NCBI RefSeq assembly: GCF_014842075.1
Contig: NZ_JACYVA010000003.1
Span: 1 to 64,000 of the forward strand
From: Sphingomonas sp. CFBP 13720
GTDB taxonomy: Bacteria > Pseudomonadota > Alphaproteobacteria > Sphingomonadales > Sphingomonadaceae
Reading direction: 5' to 3'
DNA length: 64,000 nt
Under the pieces are notes generated by a model. The model did no database searches, was not told the DNA's origin, and worked only from the letters and a program-made list of their open reading frames with translations. Positions 8,702 to 17,871 of the stretch are shown here, in pieces. The position numbers and the translations under genes were made by a program. Every line of letters begins with the position of its first letter. Within the stretch, counting starts at the first letter, position 1.

Positions 8702-10144
8702 ATGCCGAACTTCGTCGACCCTGCCAGCATCGCGAACCAGGCCTATGACCTCGTCGTCGTCGGCTCTGGATTCGGATCGTCCTTCTATCTGCGCCGTATC
8801 CTCGAACGAAAGGCATCGGCGCGGATCCTCGTGCTCGAATGGGGCAAGCACCGTCCGCACGAATGGCAGATCGAACAGGACCGCCACAGCGACATCGATC
8901 CCGAAACGACCTATGCGTCCGATTCGGACAAGCCGTGGAACTTCACCATCGGACTGGGCGGCGGCACCAATTGCTGGTTCGCACAGACGCCACGCTTCCA
9001 CCCGGCCGATTTCGCGCTGCGATCGCGCTATGGCGTCGGCGCGGACTGGCCGGTGCAGTATGACGAACTGGAACCCCATTACGTCGCGGCGGAACGGATC
9101 ATGTCGATTTCGGGCGATCCCCGGATGGCGACGATGTTTCCCCGCTCCGCTCCGTTTCCGCAGCCGCCGCACCGCATGACCGCGCCCGACCGGCTGATGG
9201 CTGCGGCGCAGCCGGGCAGTCATTTCGCGATGCCGACCGCCCGTGCCCGCGTCGCGACCGAAGGCCGGTCGCAATGCTGCGCCAGTTTCCGGTGCACATT
9301 GTGTCCGGTCGATGCCAAGTTCACGCTGAACAACGGCCTGATCGACATCTTCGACGATCCGGCCGTTACCCTCGCGCTCGATGCGAAGGTGCTGCGGTTC
9401 GAAGGTGCCGGCAATGCGGTCCGCTCCGCCGTCGTCGAAGTGGGGGGCAAGGAGATCCGCGTTACCGGCGACCGGTTCGTGCTGGGCGCGAACGCGATCC
9501 ACAGCCCCGCGATCCTCCAGCGTTCCGACATGGCCGACGCGCTGACCGGTGCGGGCCTGCACGAATCCTATGGCTGCCATGTCGAGGTGATGCTGGACGG
9601 CCTCGACAATTTCGACGGGAGCACGATCACGACCGGGCTGAACTACGGCCTGTACGATGGCGATCATCGTCGGGATTCCGGGGCGGCGCTGGTCTATTTC
9701 GACAATCGCTGGACGCACGGGCTGCGCGCCGCGCCGAAGCGCTGGCGCCAGACGCTGCCGCTGATGATCGTGACCGAGGAACTGGTCGAGGACCGGAACA
9801 AGGTGACGGTCGATGCCGGCGGCGTTCCCATCGTCACCTTCGCCGGGGTGTCCGATTATGCGAAACGCGGCCAGCAGCGCGCGATCGACGCTTTGCCGAA
9901 ACTGCTGGCACCGTTGCCGGTCGAGGACATCGTGTTCCGTTCGCAACGCCCGACCGAATCGCATTTGCAGGGGACGCTGCGCATGGGGGCCGATCCGCGC
10001 ACCTCGGTCGTCGATGCGGGGATGGTGCATCACCGCTGGCGCAACCTGACCGTCGTCGGAACGTCGGTCTTCCCGACCTGCTCCGCCGCCAATCCCAGCC
10101 TGACCGCCGCAGCCCTGTCGCTGCGCGCGGCAAGCCTCGCCTGA
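8702..10144 (+). CDS. GMC-family FAD oxidoreductase
   Basis: 480 residues. The FAD dinucleotide-binding loop GSGFGSS is at 21-27 and a second flavin motif, LGGGTNCWF, is near residue 85. A cysteine cluster (CCASFRCTLCPVD) near residue 198 and the GMC-type C-terminus with the likely catalytic His (SHLQGTLRMG) and Asn (AANPSLTAAAL) are visible. These enzymes oxidise alcohols or sugars and pass electrons to a quinone or cytochrome. There is no N-terminal signal of its own. The next gene, ten bases downstream, encodes a small Tat-signal protein that is probably its partner. The cysteine cluster could hold a metal or Fe-S centre, which is inference. Confidence 0.85.
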   Translation: MPNFVDPASIANQAYDLVVVGSGFGSSFYLRRILERKASARILVLEWGKHRPHEWQIEQDRHSDIDPETTYASDSDKPWNFTIGLGGGTNCWFAQTPRFHPADFALRSRYGVGADWPVQYDELEPHYVAAERIMSISGDPRMATMFPRSAPFPQPPHRMTAPDRLMAAAQPGSHFAMPTARARVATEGRSQCCASFRCTLCPVDAKFTLNNGLIDIFDDPAVTLALDAKVLRFEGAGNAVRSAVVEVGGKEIRVTGDRFVLGANAIHSPAILQRSDMADALTGAGLHESYGCHVEVMLDGLDNFDGSTITTGLNYGLYDGDHRRDSGAALVYFDNRWTHGLRAAPKRWRQTLPLMIVTEELVEDRNKVTVDAGGVPIVTFAGVSDYAKRGQQRAIDALPKLLAPLPVEDIVFRSQRPTESHLQGTLRMGADPRTSVVDAGMVHHRWRNLTVVGTSVFPTCSAANPSLTAAALSLRAASLA

Positions 10145-10154
10145 GGATGTCGCG

Positions 10155-10583
10155 ATGCCGCGCATGACCCGTCGCCAATCGATCGCCACCATCATCGGGG
10201 GGGGCGTGGTCGGACTTGCCGGACTCGGTTTCGTCGGCGGGCGGGAAACCGGCCTGATCGATTCCATCCTGCGTCGCGTGGTCGGTCCCTACCGGATGGA
10301 CGACGACCAGTTCACCGCGTTCGTGGCGGATCTCGCAACGCCGCAGGGGGCCGCCGCGCGCGCCAAGTTCGCGTTGTACCGCGCGGTATCGGTGACCGAT
10401 CCCGATACGCTGCTTCGCTTCGCGCCGACATCGATCGGCGACAAATACGCCATGTACGAACGGCGGGTCGTCACCAATTTCCTGACGCGGACCGATTACC
10501 TGACGGTGGGACCGACCGGCACCGCCACGTTCAACGGCGAAGCCGCCTGCCGCAACCCGTTCGCGAAACTCGACGCGGCCTGA
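10155..10583 (+). CDS. Tat-signal small subunit, partner of GMC oxidoreductase
   Basis: 142 residues. TRRQSIATIIGGGVVGLAGLGF is a twin-arginine signal: RR, a polar residue, then a hydrophobic stretch. The mature part is short and has no metal motif; it contains one cysteine near the end (AACRNPF). Ten bases separate it from the oxidoreductase, and GAGG precedes the ATG. In gluconate and fructose dehydrogenases a small Tat-carrying subunit escorts the flavin subunit out of the cell, and this arrangement looks the same. The sequence itself is not one I can place in a named family. Confidence 0.7.
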   Translation: MPRMTRRQSIATIIGGGVVGLAGLGFVGGRETGLIDSILRRVVGPYRMDDDQFTAFVADLATPQGAAARAKFALYRAVSVTDPDTLLRFAPTSIGDKYAMYERRVVTNFLTRTDYLTVGPTGTATFNGEAACRNPFAKLDAA

Positions 10584-10588
10584 AGCTT

Positions 10589-10626
10589 CGCGGGCGGGTG
10601 CGGAGGAAATCCCGCACCCGCCCGCG
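10589..10626. terminator. Strong 15-bp hairpin between convergent genes
   Basis: A perfect 15-bp GC-rich inverted repeat with an 8-nt loop lies in the 49-bp gap between the Tat small subunit (+) and the DUF1593 protein (-). It has no T-tract but is well placed to act as a bidirectional terminator. Confidence 0.65.
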
Positions 10627-10632
10627 CGCCGA

Positions 10633-12594
10633 TCATTCGACCGCGACGTAGACGAAATACGACACGCCATCATACTCCTCGACCCGGTCGAGCAATACCG
10701 ACGTCACCTGATCGCCCGCGTCGTCGAAGATGCGGACATGGCCCAGGCTCCCCGACGTAGCGGAATGGACGAGGTCGAGCCCGTCGTTGCGGCCGAACGA
10801 CAATATTCCGTCATTATTGCCGTCGAACAGCTTGCTGGTCGTCACCAGTTCGTCGCGCCTGCCAAAGTGTATCAGGTCGTCGTCGCCCAGCGCGATTCCC
10901 AGCGCCGTGTCGAAGAAGAAGCTGTCGGTCCTGCCGTTGCCGCGCCCGGATACCAGCCGATCGTCGCCCAGCGTGCCTTCGATCGCACCGGTCGGCCGCA
11001 CGGCGGCATCGGCATAGACGGCCAGCCCGGTGTCCGATCGTCCGAGCAGGCGAAGCGCCGCGACGTCGCCCAGGTGCAGCCGGTCGCCATCGGTGTCCAG
11101 CGTCAGCCATCCGTTCTTCGTCGTCGGCGTGCCGCCCTTCAACGCGCCGGACAGCACGAGCACATCGTCGGAAGCGAAGTCGGCGATCCGGTCACTGCCG
11201 GTATCGCGGTCCAGCCGAACGAACACGCTGTTGGCGTCGTTCGACGCCCGGAACGTCTGGTCGCCGCTGCCCGATACCTCGATCGTTCCCGACCGCCGGA
11301 CCAGTGGATCGCCGCCGGCATTCCCGATGGTGTCGGCCTTCGCCACCGTCAGCGCGACCTCGCCGGTATCGGTCCGGCTCCCGTCGCTTACGACGTAGCG
11401 GAAGCTGTCGGACCCGACGAAGCCGGCATCGGGGGTGTAGACGAAGCCGCCGTCGGACTTCAGCGTAACCTCCCCGTTCTTCGGCCCGCTGCCCAACGCC
11501 GCCGTCAGCCGGTCGCCGTCCGCATCGCGATCGTTGGTCAGGACGTTGCCGGACGCCCGTTCGCCCGCCGTCGTCGTAACGCGATCATCGCTTGCAACCG
11601 GCGCAGTATTGGCCGGCCGGTCGTCTTCCTTGCCCGTATTCAACCAGTCGAGCCGCCGGGCGAAATCCGCCGTCCATGCTGCCCGGTCCTCATAGGTCGT
11701 GCGCGCGCCGTTGCTGCCCGACCATGCGAACTTCTCATCGGTCCGGTCGACCCAATAGCCGTCGCGGATCATTCGATATTCGCCGCCCCAGCTTTCGGCC
11801 GTGGGATCGTCGTTGTTCGCCTTGTCGATCAGATAGAATACCGAGAACGAGTCCCCCATCTTGACGCCGTCATAATTGTCGCCCGACCCGCGCACGTCCT
11901 GCGTATTCGCGAAGAACAGATCGCCCAGCGCTCCGTGATCCTTCGCCTTGTCCTTCGCCCATGCATCGGACATCGGCGGCAACCGCCCTTCCGGTCCCGC
12001 ATAGATGCCGCGCTGCGTCGTGCGTGCATCGATCCACCACAGATCGCCCTCGCCGGCGAAGGTATCCCGGATGAAGGCATGCGCGCCGGGCTCCTGCGCC
12101 GGGCCGGATGCGGACAGCAACCGGATCGAGCCGGCAATGTCGGGTGCATCGTGCAGCGCGCGGGCTACGTCGCCCAGCCCGCCCCAGGTCGCGACATAGA
12201 GTTTCTCTCCCGCAGCCTCCGCCTCGCGCGCTTCGCGGATGATCGCGTCGGATGCTTCGGTACGCGCGGGATACCCATCGCGGCCCGCCAGCGACTTCGT
12301 TCCCTGATACGTAATGTCGTGCAACTGCTTGGCAGTCTTGAAACCATCGTCCCGTGACGCCAGCGCGGCATAGTCTTTTGCATACACATCAATAACATGC
12401 TTGATGAATTTCTCATCGTTCGCACCGGGTTGGTGCTTCGATGTCGAAGAAGCTATCCCGACGATGTCGATCTTGTCCTGATACATCAATGCATGCACCA
12501 GTGACTGTACATCGTCCTTGTCACCGTCCCGATGATTGACGCCGGTAATCATCTGCATATCGGTAGATATGAATAGACGCGTTTTACTCACCAC
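10633..12594 (-). CDS. Secreted DUF1593 (nucleoside-hydrolase-like) protein with cadherin-like and RTX-type tail
   Basis: 653 residues. Residues 1-325 match the DUF1593 fold, a nucleoside-hydrolase relative: RLFISTDMQ at the start, then DDVQSLVHAL and YVATWGGLGDVARAL. A cadherin/Big-like domain follows at about 335-425 (NVLTNDRDADGD, GGFVYTPDAGFVGSDSFRY). Residues ~430-653 are two copies of the tail unit also found in the proteins at 4232-6499 and 37176-40829. There is no cleavable signal, so type I export is likely. The N-terminal domain is often found on polysaccharide-degrading secreted proteins; catalytic activity is unproven. Confidence 0.8.
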   Translation of the reverse strand: MVSKTRLFISTDMQMITGVNHRDGDKDDVQSLVHALMYQDKIDIVGIASSTSKHQPGANDEKFIKHVIDVYAKDYAALASRDDGFKTAKQLHDITYQGTKSLAGRDGYPARTEASDAIIREAREAEAAGEKLYVATWGGLGDVARALHDAPDIAGSIRLLSASGPAQEPGAHAFIRDTFAGEGDLWWIDARTTQRGIYAGPEGRLPPMSDAWAKDKAKDHGALGDLFFANTQDVRGSGDNYDGVKMGDSFSVFYLIDKANNDDPTAESWGGEYRMIRDGYWVDRTDEKFAWSGSNGARTTYEDRAAWTADFARRLDWLNTGKEDDRPANTAPVASDDRVTTTAGERASGNVLTNDRDADGDRLTAALGSGPKNGEVTLKSDGGFVYTPDAGFVGSDSFRYVVSDGSRTDTGEVALTVAKADTIGNAGGDPLVRRSGTIEVSGSGDQTFRASNDANSVFVRLDRDTGSDRIADFASDDVLVLSGALKGGTPTTKNGWLTLDTDGDRLHLGDVAALRLLGRSDTGLAVYADAAVRPTGAIEGTLGDDRLVSGRGNGRTDSFFFDTALGIALGDDDLIHFGRRDELVTTSKLFDGNNDGILSFGRNDGLDLVHSATSGSLGHVRIFDDAGDQVTSVLLDRVEEYDGVSYFVYVAVE

Positions 12595-12876
12595 AATTCC
12601 TTACCAGATAAACAGACAAACAGATGCACACCCCGCCAAAGATCATGGCGAAATGAGTATTGATACGTTCGGATTACACAAATTATCAGTTGAGAAACAA
12701 TCGAGAAACAAAACTCTCAAGAGATTGAATTTCCTCGTCGTTACTGGATTGTTGCAGAGCAACAATGTTGATGCGATAAACCGAGGCGTGACTGCGGTGT
12801 ATCAGCGTCCGGCCGGATCTTCTCTCTGGAGCGGCGTAAGCTGTTTGGCCGCCGCTACGTCGTCGAAGAAGGTCAT
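12595..12876. other. AT-rich intergenic stretch with a perfect inverted repeat
   Basis: The region upstream of the DUF1593 gene is distinctly AT-richer than its surroundings and has no convincing gene. It contains TTGTTGC-AGA-GCAACAA at 12749-12765, a perfect 7-bp inverted repeat without a following T-tract, which could be an operator. The low GC would suit the promoter of the minus-strand gene at 12594. Confidence 0.4.
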
Positions 12877-13068
12877 CTAGAGCGGTTTCCGATCAGGTTG
12901 GATCACCGGCACGGCGGTGATTTCGGTTCGGGGCAAGGCGCGAGGAGGGAGCGATGCTGAAGCATCGTGACCGACGAGCAACGCCGGCCCGGATCGAAAG
13001 CGCCCCGCTGCGAAGCAGGCGCCCGAAGGGCGATGACGGCGGTTCAAACTGGTCGGAAAACGCTTTAG
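12877..13068. repeat. MITE-like element, copy 1 (192 bp)
   Basis: Nearly identical to 33607-33797. It starts CTAGAGCGGTTTCCGATCAG and ends with a decayed version of the reverse complement (CGGAAAACGCTTTAG). Internal small inverted repeats include ATCACCG/CGGTGAT and GATGCT/AGCATC. It encodes nothing plausible; the open frame that runs through it is an artefact of composition. The YTAR-like bases at both ends (CTAG/TTAG) resemble IS5-type target duplications. Confidence 0.8.
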
Positions 13069-13431
13069 GATCGACCTTGCGCGTCGATGTGCCCCCGGAC
13101 GCCACGGGCGGGCTGCCGGATGGGGTTGATGCCTTCCCCTTATCGACGGACGCGCATCCCGCGCCACGCGGATCGCTTCAGACCGAAGGCACCCGCCATA
13201 CCACGCTGCCGTCGGCAGGAAGCACGGATGGCACGATCACGCGCCCGCCGCCGCCGCCGCCGTGATGACACTTTCTCCGGCTCCTGGCGGCTTTCCGCGA
13301 TCGGCCAATAACGGCCGCGTCGGGCCGGAGCCGTAACGCAACCGTAATCACCCCGTCTCCGGTTTGGCACAAAATGTTTCTATCGCCCCGATCCATCGCT
13401 GCGTGGGGGAACGCGGCAAAGGGGAATGACA
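13069..13431. other. Leader region of TonB receptor, no gene seen
   Basis: 363 bp between the MITE copy and the TonB receptor. It contains a run of GCC triplets near 13247-13262 and no reading frame with a believable ribosome site. The last part carries AAAGGGG seven bases before the receptor start and probably also the receptor promoter. Confidence 0.4.
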
Positions 13432-16005
13432 ATGTATCGTGGATCCGCGTCACTTTTTGCCGTTGCCATCGCGCTGCTTGCTCCGGTTGCGGCTTATGCC
13501 CAGGACGCGACTGCAGTCGCCGCGCAGCCAGCCGTTGCAGACCTTCCCGACGAAGCGGCCACCGACGAGGCAAACCCGGCGATCGTCATCACGGGCCGTC
13601 AAACCCGCACATCGGTCGAATTGCCGGACATCGAGATCCAGAAAATCCTGCCGGGCGTCAGTCCGTTGCGCGCGATCCAGACGCTGCCCGGGGTGCTGTA
13701 CGTCACCGCCGATCCATGGGGCCTGAACGAACAGAACGCCCAGCTGTTCGTCCATGGCTTTGCCGCGAACCAGCTTGGCTACACGATGGACGGCATTCCG
13801 CTCGGCGATCAAAGCTATGGCAATTACAATGGCTTGTCGCCGCAGCGCGCCGTTATCTCGGAAAACGTCAGCCGCGTAGTGGTGTCGGCCGGTGCCGGCG
13901 ACCTCGCCACCGCGTCGAACAGCAATCTGGGCGGTACGGTGGAAACCTTTTCGTCCGCCCCCCTCGATACGTTCGGACTTCGCGCGGCACAGACGATCGG
14001 CAGCTACGGCACGTCGCGGACCTATTTCCGGATCGACAGCGGAAATTTCGACGGTCGCAACGCCGGCTATATCTCGGCCACGCGGCAACGCGCCCGGGCG
14101 TGGGATTTCGACGGTATCCAGGGCGGCTGGCAGGCCAATGCGAAGTTCGTCCACGACGACAGCTTCGGCAAGTTGACCGCGTATCTCGACTATAACGAAT
14201 TCACCCAGCCGAACGAGGATGCGACCGTATTCTTCCAGCCGTCGGCCGGCGGCACGGCTACCGCTATCCAGCGTTTCACGCCCTATACCAAACCGTTCTT
14301 CTACCCCGATTTCGCTGCGTATCGCACCTACCTGACGGCGCAGGGCAACTCCCCTGCCGCCGAAGGCAGCAATTATCGCAACTATTATTCCGATGCGCAG
14401 CGGACCGATTATCTCGGCTATCTGCGGTACGATGTGCACCTGTCGCCGACCGCGAACTGGTCGACGACCGGCTATTTCCATCACAATGACGGCGCGGGCG
14501 TGGTCGCGGGGCCGCTCGGACAGTCGATCACTACCGCCCAGCCCTATCTCGATCCGGGCTATGCGGCACTGCCCGCCAATTGCCGGTTCGGCGCCAACAA
14601 CAACGGCGTCCGGCCAGCGGCGTGCACGGCGCTGACCGCAACGCAGGCGGCGGCGGCCGGGGCGGCATTGGTCGCTGCGACGGGCGGATCGGGGCTCATT
14701 ACCCGTACCACGGAATACCGGATCGACCGGGTCGGCGTGATTTCCGCGATCGATTTCGAACTGGGCGCGCACCGGATCGAACTCGGCGGCTGGTACGAAC
14801 GCAATTCGACGACGCAATGGCGTCGGTGGTACGGCGTCGACGTCAACAACCCTGACAGCAGCACGCCGTACATCCTTCCGCTGGACGCCGCGCAGCCGCT
14901 GTTTACGCAGTATCAGGGTGATGCCCGGATCGAACAGCTCCAGCTTCATGTACAGGATAGCTGGAAGGCGTTCGACCGGTTGCTGATCCAGGCCGGGTTC
15001 AAGACCAGCGCGCAATGGGCCGATGGTCGGTATCCGGTGCAACCGCGCGCCGGCTCGCTCAGCGGCCTTTCGGGTGGTCTGCCGCAGGGCAAGATCAACA
15101 CGCTCCGCTGGTTCCTCCCGGCGGTCGGCACGACCTTCGACGTGAACGGCCATGAGGAAGTCTACGCCAACGTTCAAAAGAACCTGCGCCAATATCAGGC
15201 ATATCTCGCCGGCGGCGGCGGACCCTGGTTCACCGGCAGCCAGCCGGCGTTCGACGCGTTTGCCAAGGATGGCCAGCCCGAGAGCAGCTGGACGTACGAA
15301 GCCGGCGTGCGCAGCCGCCGGTCCTTCGCCGGGGACATCAGCCTGACCGCGCAGGTCAATTACTATCATGTCGATTTCAACAACCGGTTGCTTGCGATCT
15401 CGACCAATCCCGGCGGGATCGCCGGCGGCGGCATTACCGGCGGAACATCGATTCTGGTCAATGTCGGCGACGTGAAGACCGACGGTATCGATGCGGCGTT
15501 CACGTTGCGGTTCGGCGGCATCTTTTCGTTGTACAATGCGACCTCGTACAATCTGTCCAAGTACCAGAGCGATTATACCGCGACCGCGAGCGGCATCGGG
15601 GCAGCGACCGATTCGTGCATCGGCGGGCTTCTCGTCGTCGGCGGCGTGGTGCCGACGTGCGACAAGCAGCTGCCCGGCGTACCGAAATGGCTGAACAAGA
15701 CCGTCGCGACGCTGTCCGTCGGTCCGTTCGAAACGCAGTTGATCGGCGATTATGTCGGCCGGCGCTTCGCGACGTTCAGCAACGACGTCAGCGTCCCGTC
15801 CTTTTTCCTGACCTCGCTTCGGATCGCCGCGCGGGTGCCGGAAAACATCGTCCCGCTGCGCAAGGTCGAACTGGCGTTGAACGTCAGCAACCTGACCGAC
15901 GAGAAGGGCGTATCGTCCCTGTCGGTCGGGTCGGCCACGAACAGCTATTCGGCCTATCCCATTGCGCCCCGCCAGTGGTTTCTGACCCTGTCCGCCGCCT
16001 ATTGA
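13432..16005 (+). CDS. TonB-dependent outer membrane receptor
   Basis: 857 residues. A Sec signal ends near PVAAYA-QD. A TonB-box-like segment (PAIVITG) is followed by a plug domain (IQTLPGVLYV, LFVHGFAANQLGYTMDGIPLG, GGTVETFSS), then a 22-strand-type barrel rich in aromatic and Asn/Asp residues, ending ...RQWFLTLSAAY with a terminal aromatic as outer membrane proteins do. The start at 13432 is chosen over the ATG at 13426 because AAAGGGG sits seven bases before the former. It has no adjacent regulator or anti-sigma gene. The substrate is unknown; in sphingomonads such receptors often carry oligosaccharides or siderophores. Confidence 0.9.
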   Translation: MYRGSASLFAVAIALLAPVAAYAQDATAVAAQPAVADLPDEAATDEANPAIVITGRQTRTSVELPDIEIQKILPGVSPLRAIQTLPGVLYVTADPWGLNEQNAQLFVHGFAANQLGYTMDGIPLGDQSYGNYNGLSPQRAVISENVSRVVVSAGAGDLATASNSNLGGTVETFSSAPLDTFGLRAAQTIGSYGTSRTYFRIDSGNFDGRNAGYISATRQRARAWDFDGIQGGWQANAKFVHDDSFGKLTAYLDYNEFTQPNEDATVFFQPSAGGTATAIQRFTPYTKPFFYPDFAAYRTYLTAQGNSPAAEGSNYRNYYSDAQRTDYLGYLRYDVHLSPTANWSTTGYFHHNDGAGVVAGPLGQSITTAQPYLDPGYAALPANCRFGANNNGVRPAACTALTATQAAAAGAALVAATGGSGLITRTTEYRIDRVGVISAIDFELGAHRIELGGWYERNSTTQWRRWYGVDVNNPDSSTPYILPLDAAQPLFTQYQGDARIEQLQLHVQDSWKAFDRLLIQAGFKTSAQWADGRYPVQPRAGSLSGLSGGLPQGKINTLRWFLPAVGTTFDVNGHEEVYANVQKNLRQYQAYLAGGGGPWFTGSQPAFDAFAKDGQPESSWTYEAGVRSRRSFAGDISLTAQVNYYHVDFNNRLLAISTNPGGIAGGGITGGTSILVNVGDVKTDGIDAAFTLRFGGIFSLYNATSYNLSKYQSDYTATASGIGAATDSCIGGLLVVGGVVPTCDKQLPGVPKWLNKTVATLSVGPFETQLIGDYVGRRFATFSNDVSVPSFFLTSLRIAARVPENIVPLRKVELALNVSNLTDEKGVSSLSVGSATNSYSAYPIAPRQWFLTLSAAY

Positions 16006-16015
16006 ACCTGTCTCC

Positions 16016-16043
16016 GGTCCGGTCGCGCCAGCGTGATCGGACC
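16016..16043. terminator. Hairpin after TonB receptor
   Basis: GGTCCGGTC pairs with GATCGGACC (one G-T type mismatch) around a 10-nt loop, eleven bases after the receptor stop and before the convergent operon end at 16127. A second inverted pair (GATCGGACG/CGTCCGATC) lies further on. There is no T-tract. Confidence 0.3.
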
Positions 16044-16126
16044 GGGACGTTCGCGATCGGACGGCTCGAAATCCCCCGGACCTGACGGTTTCCGTCGAAA
16101 CGTCCGATCCTCGGAAGGGACAACTC

Positions 16127-16873
16127 CTATCGGGCAGCGCGCATCGCGGTCGGCGTACCGAAAGCAGGGCGCGGGATATTATTCGCCAGAATCCATTGTG
16201 CCGTTGCGTCCAGGTCGGCCAGATCGTGGACGTCGCGGCAGCCGCTCGTCTCGAACGGAAGGATATGCGATCCCATGCACGGCCATGGCGGTTGCCCCTG
16301 CGGATCGAATACGGCGTCGCGCCCACGCAACACCCAGAATGAATGATCGAAGAACAGGCAGATCGGCAGATCCTGTCGATTGGCGGAAATCGCATTGCCT
16401 TCGACGAACGGTTCAAGCGACCCGTCGTCCCGCAAGCGCTTCGCGCGCATCGGGTGATATTCGGGATGCTGATGCGCCGGCACGACCGACGTCGCCTTCG
16501 GATTGGCGAGCAGCAGATCGATGCAGTCGTCGATCTGCGCCGTGCTGACGGTGCCGACATTCGCGTGTTGGACTACCAGCACATCGATCGGGCCGTCCCG
16601 CTCCATATGCTCGAACGCGTGCCGGACGGCGTCGCTGCTTTGCGCGGTCGCGCTTGCCAGATGCGCCGGGCGTTCGATCGGCTGATATCCCGCTTCCCCG
16701 GCGGTTTCGAGAATCCGCTGGCAGTCGCTGCTGATATAGAAGCGCTCGACGTGGCGGCTGGCGCGGACCGCCGCTGCCGTCCAGTGCAACAACGGAATAC
16801 CCAGCACCGGAAGGATGTTCTTGTCCTTGAGCGAGCTTCCGCCCCGCCCGATCATCAATGCCGCGATGTTCAT
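16127..16873 (-). CDS. neuA: Acylneuraminate (CMP-nonulosonate) cytidylyltransferase
   Basis: 248 residues, close to the family's usual ~230. The N-terminus MNIAALMIGRGGSSLKDKNILPVLGIPLL is the CTP-binding signature of CMP-sialic acid and CMP-Kdo synthetases (an RGGSxxxKxKN variant). VVQHANVGTVS occupies the place of the conserved LQPTSPLR-type loop and is unusual. The enzyme would charge a nonulosonic acid with CMP. It is the last gene of a five-gene operon and overlaps the methyltransferase by 4 bp (ATGA). The exact sugar (neuraminic, legionaminic, pseudaminic or Kdn type) cannot be deduced. Confidence 0.85.
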   Translation of the reverse strand: MNIAALMIGRGGSSLKDKNILPVLGIPLLHWTAAAVRASRHVERFYISSDCQRILETAGEAGYQPIERPAHLASATAQSSDAVRHAFEHMERDGPIDVLVVQHANVGTVSTAQIDDCIDLLLANPKATSVVPAHQHPEYHPMRAKRLRDDGSLEPFVEGNAISANRQDLPICLFFDHSFWVLRGRDAVFDPQGQPPWPCMGSHILPFETSGCRDVHDLADLDATAQWILANNIPRPAFGTPTAMRAAR

Positions 16874-17871
16874 GCGCCCGCCCCCAGTTCATCACCGAAG
16901 CGCACGACCAGCAACAGTGCATCGCTCGTGCGCGCTGCCTCCCGCGCCGTTCGCCAACTGGTCTCGAGCCACCAGCGATCACGCTCGAACATGTCGGGTT
17001 TCGCACCCTGCGGCGCATTATGCTGAATCCAGTGGCAGTAGTTGAAAATCCCGTAGCGCTGATACCCGCTCACTTCGACGCGGGCCTGCGGGAACAAGGT
17101 TCGCGCCATTCGTTCGAGGATGTCCGCCGAGAAATAGGAAACATGCTCCCGCATGAAGCTTCGGTGCCGATAGGCGGGCGAAAGCTCGGCAAGGTCGTCG
17201 TGAAGGTTGGGAACCTCGATCCAGAGGCTACCGCCATCGGGCCGCACCAGCGCACCCGCCCGTGCCATGAGCGCCATGGGGTCATCGACATGTTCGAGGA
17301 CGTGCCACAGGGTGACGATGTCGTATCGATTCCGGTTCTTCGTCACGAAGGCGTCGTCCGGCAATCCGATTTCGAACGCCGGAGCGGGAACATCGCAATC
17401 CGCCCGCGTCGTGAAATATCGGCGACCGGTTTCGACACGACCGGCGCTTGGTTCGAGGACCAGCGTCTCGACGTCGGGGCGCAGCCGCGTCATCGCCGAC
17501 CCGAAGAAACCATATCCGCCGCCAACGTCGAGCAGGCGCGCCCGCCCGCCATCAAAGCGCACGATCGGCGCACTATGCACGGCAAAACGCGCAACCCGAC
17601 GCCCGGCTTCGATGGCGCTGTGCTCGAACAGCGTTTCGATCGGCGTGCCATATTGCTCGACGACGAAGTTCACCTGACCGTCATGGCGGTACAGGTCGAG
17701 ATCATAGGTGGGGGGTGAAAGCTGGACGTGCGAGCAATCGGGGCACCGGACTGCCCGCAGATTGCCGCCCGTGTCCCCGGTCACCCGTGCCTGAACCAGA
17801 TGCGGCGTATCCGTGATCCCGCACAAAAGGCAGCGAAAATCGTTCACCATGTCGACCATCCCGCCGCTCAC
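16870..17871 (-). CDS. Class I SAM methyltransferase with N-terminal zinc ribbon
   Basis: 333 residues. CLLCG and CPDCSH near the N-terminus form a putative zinc ribbon. The SAM-binding motif LLDVGGGYGFFG is at about 113-124, followed by TLWHVLEHVDDP, typical of sugar and polysaccharide methyltransferases. The start is a GTG that overlaps the upstream stop as GTGA; ATGs at 17859 and 17850 are alternatives. It sits between the NeuB-type and CMP-synthetase genes and so probably methylates the nonulosonic sugar, its precursor or the glycan. Confidence 0.82.
   Translation of the reverse strand: MSGGMVDMVNDFRCLLCGITDTPHLVQARVTGDTGGNLRAVRCPDCSHVQLSPPTYDLDLYRHDGQVNFVVEQYGTPIETLFEHSAIEAGRRVARFAVHSAPIVRFDGGRARLLDVGGGYGFFGSAMTRLRPDVETLVLEPSAGRVETGRRYFTTRADCDVPAPAFEIGLPDDAFVTKNRNRYDIVTLWHVLEHVDDPMALMARAGALVRPDGGSLWIEVPNLHDDLAELSPAYRHRSFMREHVSYFSADILERMARTLFPQARVEVSGYQRYGIFNYCHWIQHNAPQGAKPDMFERDRWWLETSWRTAREAARTSDALLLVVRFGDELGAGA

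Noticed and set aside
13450..16560. 1036-codon minus-strand frame opposite the TonB receptor
   Set aside because: Its length is due to GC bias; the plus strand holds an obvious receptor with signal peptide, plug and barrel, and the reversed frame shows no motif.
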